64,000 bases of DNA from contig NC_135553.1 of the NCBI RefSeq assembly GCF_964340395.1, forward strand, positions 11,300,001 through 11,364,000. The letters are read 5' to 3'. The first letter of the stretch is position 1. Each line of letters starts with the position of its first letter. The notes under the pieces are model-generated. The model had not been told where the DNA came from. It worked only from the letters and a program-made list of their open reading frames with translations, and ran no database searches. Origin of the DNA: Glandiceps talaboti. Its lineage: Eukaryota > Hemichordata > Enteropneusta > Spengelidae. Below, piece after piece: positions 1-13,258 of this stretch. Position numbers and translations under genes: made by a program.

Positions 1-621
1 ACAAGCTTAGGTCGCTACGTAATTTTGCTGTTGGTAAGGCTTAGCTTTCTCAATCATTGTATCCTTGAGTCAGCCAGGTCATGCTCTATGTGAGTAATTG
101 TCTTCCGCTGTTCGAGTATCAAGAGCCCCTCTGGGTGAGTGCAGTAAAACAGTTAAAGAGCAATGGATGAAATCGTACACATCGAGTCTGTGTTATTATG
201 AATATAACGGATGACTGACGTATATAATATAAGCGAAGGAAGTTTCAAAAGTGTTGGTGGACTAATGAACACATTCACAAATAATGATGTGTTCTCACCA
301 CTCCTATTAAACACAGTCATGTATTTATAGTGTTGCAGACGACATTATAATAACATCCTGTTTAAGTGATCAAATTTGGTCAAACATTATGATGGGTGGA
401 AGCAATTAGATGAACAATGACTATCAAGTTGAATACGTGATTTTATATTGGTCACAAACCTGTTTGAATGTTGTACTAAAAGTTTGCATTAGTGCTTTCC
501 GGAGCATTGTTGTTATCCATGCGATTCATTTCAGGCCGATATCTACAATTGATGTTGTATCAGTTTCAGAAGATCACAATCTACAATTCTGTGTATATCT
601 TTAACCGTGAACAAAGTAATT
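1..621. other. AT-rich non-coding sequence, nothing recognised
   Basis: Only short open frames without coding character occur here. No repeat, RNA gene or splice-bounded exon could be supported. Confidence 0.5.
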
Positions 622-845
622 CCTGGGAGGTTGCAGTGATAATATACTTGTTGTGAAAAGAGCTTGATAATGATGTTCTATAGATGAATGCAATCATTTT
701 ATTATCTCCGCCACCAGAGGGCCAACACGACTCGGTCTGCCAAGGTAAATGGGAATGTTAATTTGTTCTTTGCGCAAAGGAAGAGCGCGACGTTTCTTTA
801 AATCAAAATAAACCAACTTCAATGAAGTTTCGAAAGGAACAGTTT
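622..845 (+). repeat. Copy 1 of a diverged direct repeat (with copy 2 at 1191-1412)
   Basis: This stretch matches 1191-1412 in the same orientation, block by block. Shared blocks are TTGTGAAAAGA.CTTGAT, then TTTTATTATCTCCGCCACCA followed by GAGGG, then TTTGTTCTTTGC.CAAAGGA, and AATAAACCAACTTCAA followed by GAAGTTTCGAAA. Two blocks are self-complementary (TTTGCGCAAA and AACTTCAATGAAGTT). The copies differ by many substitutions and small indels between these blocks, so the duplication is not recent. It could be an interspersed repeat family or a local duplication of a regulatory element; the sequence alone does not decide. Confidence 0.75.
711..722 (+). promoter_or_regulatory. CTCF-type core motif, copy 1
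   Basis: CCACCAGAGGGC fits the bilaterian CTCF core CCASYAGRKGGC at all 12 positions. It sits in the most conserved block of the direct repeat. Function as a CTCF site is inferred from the motif only. Confidence 0.4.
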
Positions 846-1190
846 CTGTAAAATTAGTGGTCAATTATCGATCGTTATTTCCTTTTTTTGAGGGTTCAAA
901 AAGTGTTAAACGAGCCTACAGCTCGATCTAGTCACACCCCGTTTGGTGTTTGTATAGATAGCATATATATAGAAACATACTTTATTATTTCAATAGTATA
1001 TAGGCTCGCATATACATACATTAACCTATCCATTACTGATGCACAAACTTTAAAACTTTCCAATATCAACACCGGTAGAGAATTGCTATAATCCCGTATA
1101 TGTCAAACACTGTCTCAACATTTTGAAAAATATTGGTATAAGTATAAAGGGCATTAGTATACTGTACAATTGACACAAGTCAAACACTGT

Positions 1191-1412
1191 GTCTGGAAGA
1201 TTGTCATGATATCAGACTTGTGAAAAGAACTTGATGATGATGTTGTACTGTTGAATACAACAATTTTATTATCTCCGCCACCAGAGGGCGAACACAACTC
1301 GGTAACTGAGAATGTTAAATTAATTTGTAAAATTTGTTCTTTGCACAAAGGACGAGCGTGACACTCCCTGGAATAATAAACCAACTTCAAAGAAGTTTCG
1401 AAAATAACAGTT
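1191..1412 (+). repeat. Copy 2 of the diverged direct repeat
   Basis: Partner of 622-845, offset by about 567 bp, same orientation. The conserved blocks keep their order and nearly their spacing. An open frame on the opposite strand runs through it but has no coding character and is interrupted in copy 1, so I do not call a gene. Confidence 0.75.
1278..1289 (+). promoter_or_regulatory. CTCF-type core motif, copy 2
   Basis: The same 12-base CCACCAGAGGGC as at 711-722, same strand, preceded by the same ATCTCCG. Only the following base differs (G here, C in copy 1). Confidence 0.4.
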
Positions 1413-3406
1413 GATATTTTCAAAATAGTAGCAAAATTGACAGTTTCAGAAGAGACATGCAGTATTAATTAAGGTGGGAATTTGGAATATATTAAGGTGG
1501 GGTTAGGAAGCGAACCAAACAAGGGGAAATACGCAGCAGTGATTCGGTAAGGTTAGACTTCTCTACCAACCATCCCAGATCGTAAATACTAAAACATGTC
1601 ATGTAATAAAGTATTTATACTAGAGGTTTTTAATCAACGACGTGTATTACATACAGATTCAACAGTTTGATAACTTATCAATTGCAACCGTAACCACGGA
1701 TGCTGAGTTGTATAGCGCCATCTACGCCTATGGCACAAAACTGATTGTACTGGTCGAACTGCTGTATTCAGAGTTATCAAACGCCACCTTTTCTTGTTGT
1801 TACTTACGACGGACTCCAAGATATTTGTCATCTAACCTAGGTTCAATACAAACATTTTCATTGACGTTTTCTTTAATGTGTCATGGTATACAATGTATTT
1901 GTTACACCTATCTCTCTTGTATAATTTTATCCCATCAACTTTGAGCATAAATAATTGTATTCGTTCTATACGTGTTTCACTTTGATAGTTATCTGCAGAT
2001 CTATTCCAGCTAGTATATGCCTTTAAACTACTTCTTGAGGTATATTACGATATCGGTTTACAGTATCTGCAATTTAAACAAAATCAGAAATTGGAGTAGT
2101 TGCGAAAATGTTGTTCAGTTTACAACAAAAATTTGTAGAACAAACTGTAGGCTCTGTCTTCATATGTTTTGTAACAAGAAGTGACCACGACGATTAAGTT
2201 CATCTTCATTAATTGTTTACTTTGAAAATAAAACATCACCATCAATCATGATAAATAAAAGTTTGCAGACAACTCTTAGTTCTACGTTGATATATTTTCC
2301 ACCTAGAGAGACCTTAAATAAAATATTAATTATGTTTACTGTAAGATCATAAATCAACTCTACCTCGGGTTAAAGATAATCTATGTTTCCATAAATTAAA
2401 CCTGAGTAATAGGAATCCAAAATGTACAATTTATTGGTGAGAATGTCTCGCAGAAACAACTCCGAAGCATTTCGGTTGACAGCGTCGACAGTGCATTTGG
2501 ATGATAGAATAGAAGCCGCCTGACCTGAAACAGAACATTGGCAGACTCGACAGAACGGCTACTAATGGTTCTCAATTTCCTTTCATTGTTTGACAAAAAC
2601 AATCTTACTTCTGTTTTCTTACTATAGCATTAGCCAACTTTAGGTGAACCACATCCCTCCAAGGATTAAAATATAACAATTATACTTCACGATAAAACCT
2701 GGCAATGTTAGTGAGATGTTTGTAAATCCGTACGACACACTGTTTTGGGTTTACTGACTTCCGTTGTATTCTGGTTCATATGTAACCAACCTTGCTAGTC
2801 GAGTATTGGAATACATTGCTTAGTTTTTGTTACATTTCGTGTTGACATTCTAACAATGTTTAATATTAAACACCACAAAGGGGAAAAAGTATCCAATTAC
2901 TTAGATGATAGATGTATATTGCATAGTATTATCTAGAGACATCAGTTGAAACGTGTATAAAGTTATGCCCTTGTCGTATGTTATTACTTCTGCCCTCCCG
3001 CGAGAGTCGTATCACTTTAATGAGACATTATATTGACAACTTGGACAAGATAAAAACGGGGTTGATTTAACTTGGGCAGAATGTTTGATTTCTAATAGAC
3101 GTGTAATGACCTATCCGTTTAGACAAAACTATTGTGAGGCCTGTCATGATGGTAGTTTTGGGAATGGATCATTTCCTATACGGTTAGGTCGATAACAGCG
3201 TTGGAATAGCAGTATTGTCATTTTAATGTACATCAATTACTAATGGTGTCTATCAACTGACGCCCATTTAGAAACGTGATATTTGAGTAAATGTATGCTG
3301 ACTGTGATATTCTTTCAACACGGTATATGACCTTCCCGAAAACCTCTTTGAGATGAAAAAGGAAATTGTTATAATTAGCTGAATAATATCCATATCATAG
3401 TTGTAA

Positions 3407-3407
<1 letters not shown>
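1413..3407. other. AT-rich non-coding sequence
   Basis: No gene can be supported. A minus-strand open stretch near 2400-2527 follows a fair splice acceptor but ends at a poor donor and matches nothing I know. Confidence 0.45.
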
Positions 3408-3454
<47 letters not shown>

Positions 3455-3455
3455 C
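3408..3455 (+). repeat. (AAC)16 microsatellite
   Basis: Sixteen uninterrupted AAC triplets. The poly-cysteine open frame on the opposite strand is an artefact of the repeat. Confidence 0.97.
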
Positions 3456-4216
3456 GTACAAGACTTGAATTGAACCTTAGTAATCCTTTGAGGCAGGAAC
3501 TAGATGCTGTTACACAGTGTGTGCTATACATTTGTTTTTCAGGCAAGGGTTAGTTTGTTTGCAGTGAGTAATGAAGCAATGCCCAATGTATATGCCCGTG
3601 TCTCAGAGCTGATAACATACCATCTCTGAAGAGAACCGATGGTCTCTAACCATGAATAGTTATCCGATATAATGTTGTTGCAGAGAGTAGGGAAATACTT
3701 AGTATTTAATTATACTACTCCTCTGTGTAATTATATGTCAGTTTAGGGAATATATGGGCGTCATGTCTGCTGCCTGAAACATCAGTTGTTGTTTTTTTCA
3801 TCGAGGGCAAAGGACACGTACGGATATAGTAAGGGCAATGCCTTTTTCACACTTTGGTAACCTTCCAAAGTTTCGTTCGTTTTCGTAAGTTAGTTGAAAA
3901 CTGTGATTGGTTCCAAAAGGAAGTGACCGGTTGTGTGATTCAAGTCGTAGTGGACGATTATCAAAGACTGCATTAATGAAGCTATACCAGCTTTCTATGA
4001 TTAATAACAAAGATGTGATAATGTAACACCTTTCTTACATTTTACCAACAATTACGTATTAAGAAATGGAGAAGGATGAAGGATGAAGTTGAGATGGCTG
4101 TCCTTAAATTGTAAATTTCAATTTGTCGAGCATATTTTTCTGTGTCATTTGGCCTCATGTGTTCATTATACATCCACGTTACTTCTACTGACCATAATTA
4201 AATACTACACTATAGA

Positions 4217-4433
4217 ATACATACATACATACATACATACATACATACATACATACATACATACATACGTACGTACATACATACATACATACAATACATA
4301 CATACATACATACATACATACATACATACATACATACATACATACATACACACACACACATACATACATACATACATACATACATACATACATACATGCA
4401 TGCATGCATGCATGCATACATACATACATACAT

Positions 4434-4472
<39 letters not shown>

Positions 4473-4580
4473 CATGCATGCATGCATGCATGCATGCATA
4501 CATACATACATACATACATACATACATACATACATACATACATACATACATACATACATAGTACATACATACATACATAC
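4217..4580 (+). repeat. Compound (CATA)n microsatellite with CATG and CA sub-blocks
   Basis: About 360 bp of ATAC repeats broken into blocks by CACA and CATGCATG segments and one GTAC block. Long open frames in several phases on both strands (HTYI / YVCM repeats) arise because a tetranucleotide repeat without stops is open in every frame; they are not genes. Just beyond, 4611-4643 is a short CG- and ACGT-rich tail. Confidence 0.97.
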
Positions 4581-4643
4581 TTACACACACATAATTACAT
4601 GTACATACACTCGCGCGCAAGCACGTACGTACGTACGTGCACG

Positions 4644-6727
4644 CTTAAATATGTACATCATTAACGTAAGTTTACATCGACAAGTTGCTTTCTCGTTTCC
4701 CCTCATACACTCTGAGTAATGCTGTTAAACGACCTTCAAAGGAGTTGAAATCATTTGTCTCGTGATCACTTACACGTGGATTTCCTAATTTGCAAGAATA
4801 AACAGAAACTAATTATGTGTGATTTACAATGTACGAGAACCTTAATTAATCTTAATGCTTCAAGAAATAGTGTACACTGCCAAAAGGAACGTCTGACACG
4901 GTGGCTATATACCGATAGAGGATAAGTGGATCAGTGTGACATGTGCAAAATACATCATGTTTATATCCAGCGGGCAGGGATGAAATCACGGGGGTGTCGT
5001 TATACAAACCCCACTTCTCTGCCCTTAGACTTGCATAATGAAAAAACCGCATGTCAAAGGTCAAGTCTTTGAATCTCTTGTAATTAACCTGCGAGATACG
5101 CCATGTGAACTCAGAATGCATTGTGTTCTATTTTCCCAATAATTGCCTGCATAGTTGTCATAGCAACATTAATTGTCTCGTTCTGTGGGGGTATTAAGTA
5201 ACAAATTGAAATTAAAATATTGAATGATATATATTAGGTTTTGAATGGGAAATATAGAATAAATTTAAAATGGGATAATATTGATATTAATTATCAGCCT
5301 TAACTGTTTCCTTCGATAACTTGATTTTAATTTCAAATTTGGTAGGTGGTCCTCCAAGTTTCAATAGCATATCGTTGTTATTTACAGTTGACTATCCATC
5401 ATACAGTCACCCTATACAGACGTTGAATCGATTGCTATGGAAAATACAGGATTTGACTTGACTTGACGGTAGCTTAATTTGCTGGAATAATAGCCCAGCA
5501 CATGTTCACGTGATTCAGCAAACATACGTCACAAGATCAACATTAGACACAACATCGTTGCTAGACATATGGGAAGTGACTAGACAACTTGTCAAGCTAG
5601 CTCACAGATACAGTCACGACAGGTTAGTACGGGTATACTGTCTATGTATAAGGGGAAATGATTTAATTGCATTTCTTTGGATCATGCCAGTGGTATATAC
5701 ATATTCATTTGACGACATGATCGTATCATAAATGATTTCAATCCCAGTATTGGAAGCATGTGTATGAAACTGTGCGTGGATGAGAAAACTGGAATACACG
5801 TATTTTGAGGGTACCTGGTATCCTCTTAAATCGGCTCAACGTAAAACCATCTTTAACAACTTTTCTCGAAGCAGATATAATCTAAGACCATTCTGTCTAT
5901 CCACAACTTTATATTTCCGCCATTAAAAAAGATGGAACCGTTAATTCGTTTCAAATTATGAAAAACTACACAGGTGTCGAAGGGAGGTAGTCTATATACG
6001 ATAAATACAACTATTCTCCAATCTCGTGTGGAAAGTGTGTTAGAGAAAGGGAAACATTTCGTGACCGTTATAACGTATCAGACGATTCGAGAAAGCGAGT
6101 CTATGGTGATGGAGATCTCGAAACCACAGGGACGGATATGTTCAAACACGTGTGATAAAAGGAGAAGTATATAGAAGTAGATAGAAAGGGATGGAGATTT
6201 TGCTTATATTATGAGTAAAATATGGTGTTCATGATTGAAATCTAAAGGATTCGAAATTTCATTTGGTATATATGAAGAAGTAGTCAGTGTCCGGAACATT
6301 AATCATAGTCTCTATATCCTAGAGTAGATACATACATAAGGCTTCACATCACTTCCTAGTTTACTGTACATATATGTCTGTATCATATACCCAGTGGATT
6401 GCACACTTTAATAATAAAAATCGAACGACATTACACAGGTGAGTCTCCAAAGCCTTTTTGCTATTTATCGTATCTGGTTTCTAATTTCACATCTCGGTAT
6501 GATATCTTATAAATGGATCATATTTGTTTCTCCAGAGACCTATTTTTAAAAAAGAAAAACATGCCTCCATTTTCTTCAAAACTCTTGATCCATTTTAAGT
6601 AGGTGTTAAATTTAAAAGGAATGTAATGTAATGTATTCCATCTAGGCAGCTTTTACTTTTTATATTCGCGTTTTTCCCGGCAACAACTCATATGCTGGTT
6701 TAACACTGCATTTTAGAGTGTGTCAAA

Positions 6728-6730
<3 letters not shown>
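4644..6730. other. Non-coding, no feature recognised
   Basis: A 71-codon open segment on the minus strand (5064 down to 4852) could follow an acceptor-like CTCGCAG, but it has no homology I recognise and its length is expected by chance. Confidence 0.4.
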
Positions 6731-6821
<91 letters not shown>

Positions 6822-6838
6822 TGTGTGTGTGTGTGTGT
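6731..6838 (+). repeat. (GA)44 then (GT)n microsatellite
   Basis: A pure GA tract to about 6818 passes directly into GT to 6838. Confidence 0.97.
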
Positions 6839-7001
6839 ACGTGTGTGTAGTTATTATAGAAACCACCAGCTCCCTCTGGGATATACACAATACATACATT
6901 TAGTTATTTAGCATAGGTCAGTACCACGTTTAGCAAGAAGTGTATGTGTCATCCTCTACAAAGTGATCCTGAACAGATTTCATGTAAAGCGTCTTCCAAA
7001 T

Positions 7002-7143
7002 ACACACACGCACACACACACACACACGTATACATACATACATACATACATACATACATACATACATACATACATACATACATACATACATACATACATA
7101 ATGACTGCTAGTTAGACAGACAGACAGACAGACAGACAAACAA

Positions 7144-7210
<67 letters not shown>

Positions 7211-7218
7211 AACAAACA
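7002..7218 (+). repeat. Compound CA / CATA / CAGA-CAAA microsatellite
   Basis: CA repeats (7002-7028), then CATA (7031-7100), a 13-bp spacer, then CAGA with two CAAA blocks (7114-7218). Open frames across it are repeat artefacts. Confidence 0.97.
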
Positions 7219-10200
7219 TCACCCACACTGTCATGGTCTTAAATTACATAATGATGCATTTCAATCACTCAGAAATAGAAATGTGGTCATCTTGAAAAGA
7301 AATCCCTTTAACGTAATAACGTTTACATGTTATTCTATGCCCGTGAAATATTCTCTAATAAAGGTTGAACCACTTGACCGTAATATGAACTCAATCTTAA
7401 ACATAACTGACAATATATTTTGAATTCGAAAATGAAATATTATGCGATATTCAAAAATTTCAATATCAATATATTTCACTGACAAGGAAATGCCATTAAC
7501 GATATGCGGAGATATTGACAGGGTTGAATTTAAAACGAACCAATAAATTTATCTCATTTTTCGCATTCGATATTCTTATATTTACGAGTTTAGCTGTCAC
7601 TCAAGTCAGAATTTCTCGAGAAAAGGAATATCACTAGCATTATATCATGATATTGACAGGGCTTCGCCATTTATATTCATATATATTTTTCGAATTAAAA
7701 GTAAAAGAGTAGAAGCGATAAAAAAACCCTAGTTATTTGCGTTGATTTTTATGAGTGAAAGAGTAGAGATGTTTTTTTCAGGCAGTGAGAAGATTCTAAA
7801 TTCCCCAAGTGTAATTCAGAAGTCGTATCAGTACGCCTTGAATTGTGATGTGCTACACTACACGGAAACTCAATCACTCCTGCAGGTGTTCGAACTATTA
7901 TTAGAAGATTACACTATCGATAGTGACACGATGAGATTGTCACATACAATCCCCTTTTCTTATCCCGTAACACTGTGAGGTTTTATCACGGTAATGTATG
8001 ATTATGAAACTGCTGCCTGCCGCCCCGTTTAATTCTATACAGTATTTTGTCGTATAATAGATGATGCACTTTGAAAGGCAGCAGTATCATGTCCTGGGTC
8101 ACAAATTCCTTTGAGTTAAGACGGAAATCTAAGTAGAGCGATTTCTATGTATTCTGCGTTATCTCTCTACAGCTGAAATCGCAGATCTTATGATGTCAAA
8201 CCCAAAGGGAAATATTTGAAGAAGAAGAAGGAAAAAAAGCATGAATATTACATGATCATCTTAAAGTGATATTTACCTCATCAGGTGATGTGGAAAACTT
8301 AAAATCGCGGACGCTTTGTCTATCTATAAATGAGACCACAGGTGTTAATACATAATCTCTTTTGTGCTATGGTAAATGTGATACTTCCATCCATGGAGGT
8401 ATACGTATATATGGCTAACGTCAATCGAACTACATGGGTGTGTCACAATGATCCGTGTACTGTGGCAACGGTGTGCATTGACAAACATTCATCCAAGACA
8501 AATTAGAAAGACAAAGAGCGTTATCTCCGAGTCACCTCTCCATTCTCTTTAAACATCCTTGCATGTACTATTGAATGGCCTTATTTGTAAATTACTAACA
8601 AAATGATATTATTTACACTCTTTTAGACCGATATTTCCGTATGAGCTAATTACTACCTTTCTTGCCCTGAATCATGACATGAATATTAAACTACTTGTAG
8701 ATGATTTGAAAAATGGCCACCATTAGCGGCACATCTGAGACATTTATAACTTTTATTCAATCACGCTTTTATTCACTATATTTCGTTTTTGTCTTGTCAC
8801 GTTTACTTCTCTAGCACTGGTATTCAGTGTTCTTAAGTTCGAATGTCAGGCACGTCATTGCTTCATAAGGCAGATGACACCCATATAGACGGAAAACCAA
8901 CCTATCAATTAGAACTGTGAGTCTCAGAGCATATATGTCAAAAAATAACCATTAGTTACTGCATGATACTTGTCAAACGTTAAACCGAGGAGAAAACCTG
9001 CACGCGACATCATATAAATGTCAGTATCTACCGGAGTGGTGATTAGAGTGATGCATGTGTATTCTAAACTTTTAACGTTCACGTGATAGCAGTGAATGTT
9101 AATATTGCAAGATGGATGACAACCAGGTATCCATGTTTTGCGTTTACTATTTTTACTATCATGGTTTTCTACTAGCAAAAAACAAGTGTGAAACAATACA
9201 GATCAAGTCCGTGTTTATAACTCATCGATTGCAAAATAAATAAATGTATAAAAGATTTGTTATGGTACGTACCGGAAGGGATTTGTAAACAAAATGGGTA
9301 GATTCAAGTGCTGAATTTTAATCACCAAATGACACAACTACTCGTGCACGGTAATGTTTCAACATAATATGGGGAAGTGAGATATACTCATGTACAGACT
9401 GTATATGATGTGATTACATGTGTCAAAACCTGTTTGATTAAAGACCATTTCCTTATGTACAACAACAATTTTTTTATTGCACTTTTTAGTTTTGTGCAAT
9501 TATTGAGTAACGAACACAGACTTGTGCTATATTGATTCATATTATGACAATTCTGTCAAGTAGGAAACCACGATAAAGTTATTTTATTAACCAAGAAATG
9601 TGACATTAAATATGTATTTATTATCTATATCATCACTTGAAGACATGTATATGATAAATGACATTATATTTCGTTCATTTTACTGATTGACTTATGGTGA
9701 CGTCATAAAAATGACCTTTCCACGGATTAATGATATAAAGCATGAATAGTGGGTTTCCGACAAAGGAGAGCGTAATTCGAAACCCCCTTTGGCACATTCA
9801 TCAGTAGATGTTATTTGAAACCCGACGTTCATATGATTTATAAACTAGATGCAAAGCCCTGGAGTTATTTCTCGTGCGTTTTGATAAATTGTTAAGGCGA
9901 ACCTAGGTCGGTCTGATTTAGGAAGACCAGTCTGAAAACCTGTGCGACAAATTAAACTTGAAATATTAGTCTCGTTTGTTTTCACTTCAAACAACGACAT
10001 TTTAAAGTTCCGCACATTGTTAAGGCTGTACATGTTTAAATACCTAATTAATACGATCTGATACCAAACAAGCAATACATTACACGTAGACATACTTAAA
10101 GTGGCCAATGGCATATGGATGAAGAAATCAATAAACAACTTTTTCATTTTTTTTTCTAATTGACAAAGCACTGTGAAATAACACAGTAGACGAATTTCAA

Positions 10201-11091
10201 ATTTACGACTTGGTAATTTTTTAAATTTGAAAAGGGTTTGTTATTATACTTACAGGAAGTAGTTTGTAAATAAAACAAAAACATTTGTAATCACAAGTAT
10301 TCAAAGTATTTCTGCATTATATGGCAGATCGTACAGCGCAGAATGAACTTCCTTTGATTTAGTGATTACTTGTGTTTAGCCAATTTATTTGAAAATTATT
10401 TACTGTATTCCATATACAGTAAAAACATTTAAACACATAATAAGTTGTTATTTTAAAACCTATTGAGTTACAAAGAAGAAATTAGTCTATGTTGTTTTAC
10501 ATTATTTTGTCATGTTTGAAATCACAGTAAGTTAAAGTTATTTCATTCATTAAAAAAAATCTCCTCCATGTGACCACGTCTTTCATTGGGCTATATACTG
10601 TAGAATAATTGACAATTTAAAAAATATGGATACAACTTTTTGTGGCCGTGATTCATTCGAAATATTCAAATCCAGTCCGTATTGATTTAATGAACAGTGA
10701 TCATTCTATATTTAAAATTTTCACTCAGGTATCAAACCTAATGATGTTTGAAATGTCAACGTATATAGGATAGGCACTGAAGTGATTAATTATGTCATCG
10801 TAAATTAATGATATGTATAATCCAGCAATGGGGTTGCGTAACCCTCTCTCGGAGGATCCTTTTTGGTGAAGAGTTCATAGATAATCCAATACATGTAAGT
10901 ATTTGTAAATATAAGTTGAAGGGGGCTAATAACATTATCATGTGATTTAAACTGATCACACCTGTCATCTCCATTCTCGTTATTTCATCTTCTGACTGTT
11001 TCAATATCCGAACATTATCCTTCACCAACAAATTAATCATTCCCAACTTCTTGAATATATTTAAGAGGGTTTGATGACATTACCGATCCCA
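7219..11091. other. AT-rich non-coding sequence
   Basis: Scattered open frames of 60-108 codons match the chance expectation for this base composition. No splice-bounded exon, RNA gene or repeat could be supported. Confidence 0.45.
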
Positions 11092-11266
11092 CCCCTTGAA
11101 GTATACGCTTTTAAGGCTGTGTATGTTAGCACGCCCTCAAACGGTTAAACTGCATGGCTGTCATCAGTAACTCATTGCCTAGGATTGGTCAATTTGTTTC
11201 CGAATAAATGACAACTGATAACCCCTTCGGGACGTGCTAACATGTCAGCCTGTACAATCTTCAAGG
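11092..11266. mobile_element. Foldback / MITE-like imperfect palindrome (~175 bp)
   Basis: The left end (CCCTTGAAG...ATGTTAGCACG, 11093-11133) is the reverse complement of the right end (CGTGCTAACATG...CTTCAAGGG, 11233-11266), apart from a 6-bp gap and a few mismatches. Pairing continues inward: CGGTTAAACTG and TGTCAT on the left face ATGACAACTGATAACC on the right. Nearly the whole element can fold into one long interrupted hairpin. No coding capacity. I see no clear target-site duplication. It could be a foldback transposon or a structured transcript. Confidence 0.55.
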
Positions 11267-12475
11267 GTAAAGGTGAACAATACTGTGCCAGATGAAATAC
11301 AAGCACAAAAGAAAATGGGGAGTTTAACTGCAAAAGTAGATAAAAGGCAAAATAAAAGTTAAATAATCGCTCTCAGAATAGAACAAGAATGATGTATGTG
11401 AAAAGTTCAAAAAGTGAATCACAAGTTTATTTGATGAACGTTAGTTTCAAGGCTAAATGTCGAAAACTAAACGGAAAAGTTAAAAGTAACAACAAATCAT
11501 ATTTTTTTAGAGAATTGTCCATGACATTTAATGGACACTTATTAAACGTGTCGTTTTTAGGGAGGATTTTCATGAATAAAAACGATTCAATTTATTCTTT
11601 ACTGTATACATTATTCTAAAACCTTTATTGGGATTGTCTTTACTACCAAACTAGAGAGAGTATAACGTTTCACTTAGGCGGCACAATGTTTTGTTTTTTC
11701 TCAGACTAGTTTATGTTTTTTGTTATAAATTATATTTAAGCAAAATCCGAACACTGATATAGCGCGCAATTGCAAGCATATCAAGTGATACATTTTATCT
11801 CACTTAGAAAAGGACGATTTATTCGCAAAACTGTATACATGTTCACACTGAGATACAATGTAACATTTTCAGGGCGCCTGGGCTATCAGCCTGTATTTCG
11901 TTTCTGTAAATCGCACCAAAAACGGTGCGTGAGATGTAAAACATCGTGCTGCCCAATTTCATTGAAATTCTATACTCTCTCCAGTTTGGTCGTATATATA
12001 TATCTGTTGACTTAAATAATATTAGTAAATTTCACATGCAGTATATTATGCCAACTGAAGTTTCCAGGTTAATATATGGATTTCCTGAAAAAAGATTATG
12101 AAAGTTGTCACGTTTATGACATAATTAAGTTCATAAAACGACGAAAAATATTCAATGAAGGCAATTATTAGCTTAATTTATTTTATTTCCTGGCGGCACG
12201 TCTCCGTGCGGTCTCTTTGATAGGGCAGTAAATTAAAACTCATCATATGATTATGGCATACATAAAAGTGCCGATAGGGTGAAACGATTTATTGAAAAAT
12301 TAAATGGCATGGAGTTACGTATCATATATTGTAGAATTGCCCCTTAGATTTGTCGTTCAAGCAAATAAAAATGCACAATGACATATTGCTTTGCTGTTGG
12401 CCTATATCTGTATATGAATTAGTAATGAGAAGTACACATATATTTTCTAATAACCAGTGTGATGGGTGTGAACGT
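11267..12475. other. AT-rich non-coding sequence
   Basis: Nothing recognised. Confidence 0.4.
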
Positions 12476-12658
12476 GTATGTATGTATGTATGTATGTATG
12501 TATGTATGTATGTATGTATGTATGTATGTATGTATGTATCATTTTTGTATGTATGTATGTATGTATGTATGTATGTATGTATGTATGTATGTATGTATGT
12601 ATGTATGTATGTATGCATGTATGCATGTATGTATGTATGCATGCATGTATGCATGTAT
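12476..12658 (+). repeat. (GTAT)n microsatellite
   Basis: Two long GTAT blocks separated by CATTTTT at about 12540, with GCAT variants at the right end. Open frames in every phase are artefacts. Confidence 0.97.
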
Positions 12659-13056
12659 AAATATTGTGTATACAAATCTGATACCCAAACTAACTTTTTA
12701 AGGTGAAGCATAATTATTTTCCTTGCGTTATTTAAGATATCATATTTCTTAGAGAACAACTGCCGCATCACTGCACTTAAGGGGACAGAGGGAATGAATT
12801 ATATCACGTCGTTTCCCCTCAAGTGAGAAACTTATTATGTACATACAAAACATGGTTGGGCAAAAACCCTTAGACCCGTCTCTTCCTGTCGCCAGATAAA
12901 GCTTAACATAGGTATTCACACAGTCGTTATCGTTCTGTAACATTAAAGTACATATCATCTTACCACGGACTAACGCCTCTCTAAAAGTCTAGCAAAAACA
13001 AGTGTGATATTTTCACAGATTAAGGGGTCAATGAAAGGTTAATCCGCCGAACTTTA

Positions 13057-13258
13057 ATTATGTAAAAGCAAAGAAAAAGTCATTTCTTGTCAAATGTTGT
13101 CAGGTATCACTCAATGTACAGTCACTGAAAGTGTCATTATGTCGTTTATTTGATATTATGTAAAAGCAAAGAAAAAGTCATTTCTTGTCAACTGTTGTCA
13201 GGTATCACTCAATGTACAGTCACTGAAAGTACTAGTGTCATTATGTCGTTTATTTGAT
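13057..13258 (+). repeat. Tandem duplication, 98- and 104-bp copies
   Basis: Copy 1 (13057-13154) and copy 2 (13155-13258) both begin ATTATGTAAAAGCAAAG and end GTCGTTTATTTGAT. They differ by one substitution (CAAATG versus CAACTG) and a 6-bp ACTAGT insertion in copy 2, so the duplication is recent. Confidence 0.95.

Noticed and set aside
2396-2602. Minus-strand exon candidate after CTGTTTCAG
   Set aside because: The only donor (CAG/GTTTAA) is weak, and the 42-residue product matches nothing I know.
4083-4719. Long overlapping open frames (up to 193 codons) on both strands of HTYI / YVCM repeats
   Set aside because: A CATA tetranucleotide array has no stop in any phase. The frames simply follow the microsatellite.
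4852-5121. 89-codon minus-strand frame with an acceptor-like CTCGCAG
   Set aside because: Poor pyrimidine tract, no homology recognised, and open runs of this length are expected many times here.
12322-12771. 149-codon minus-strand frame and several plus-strand frames
   Set aside because: They are produced by the GTAT array. The flanking parts have no coding character.
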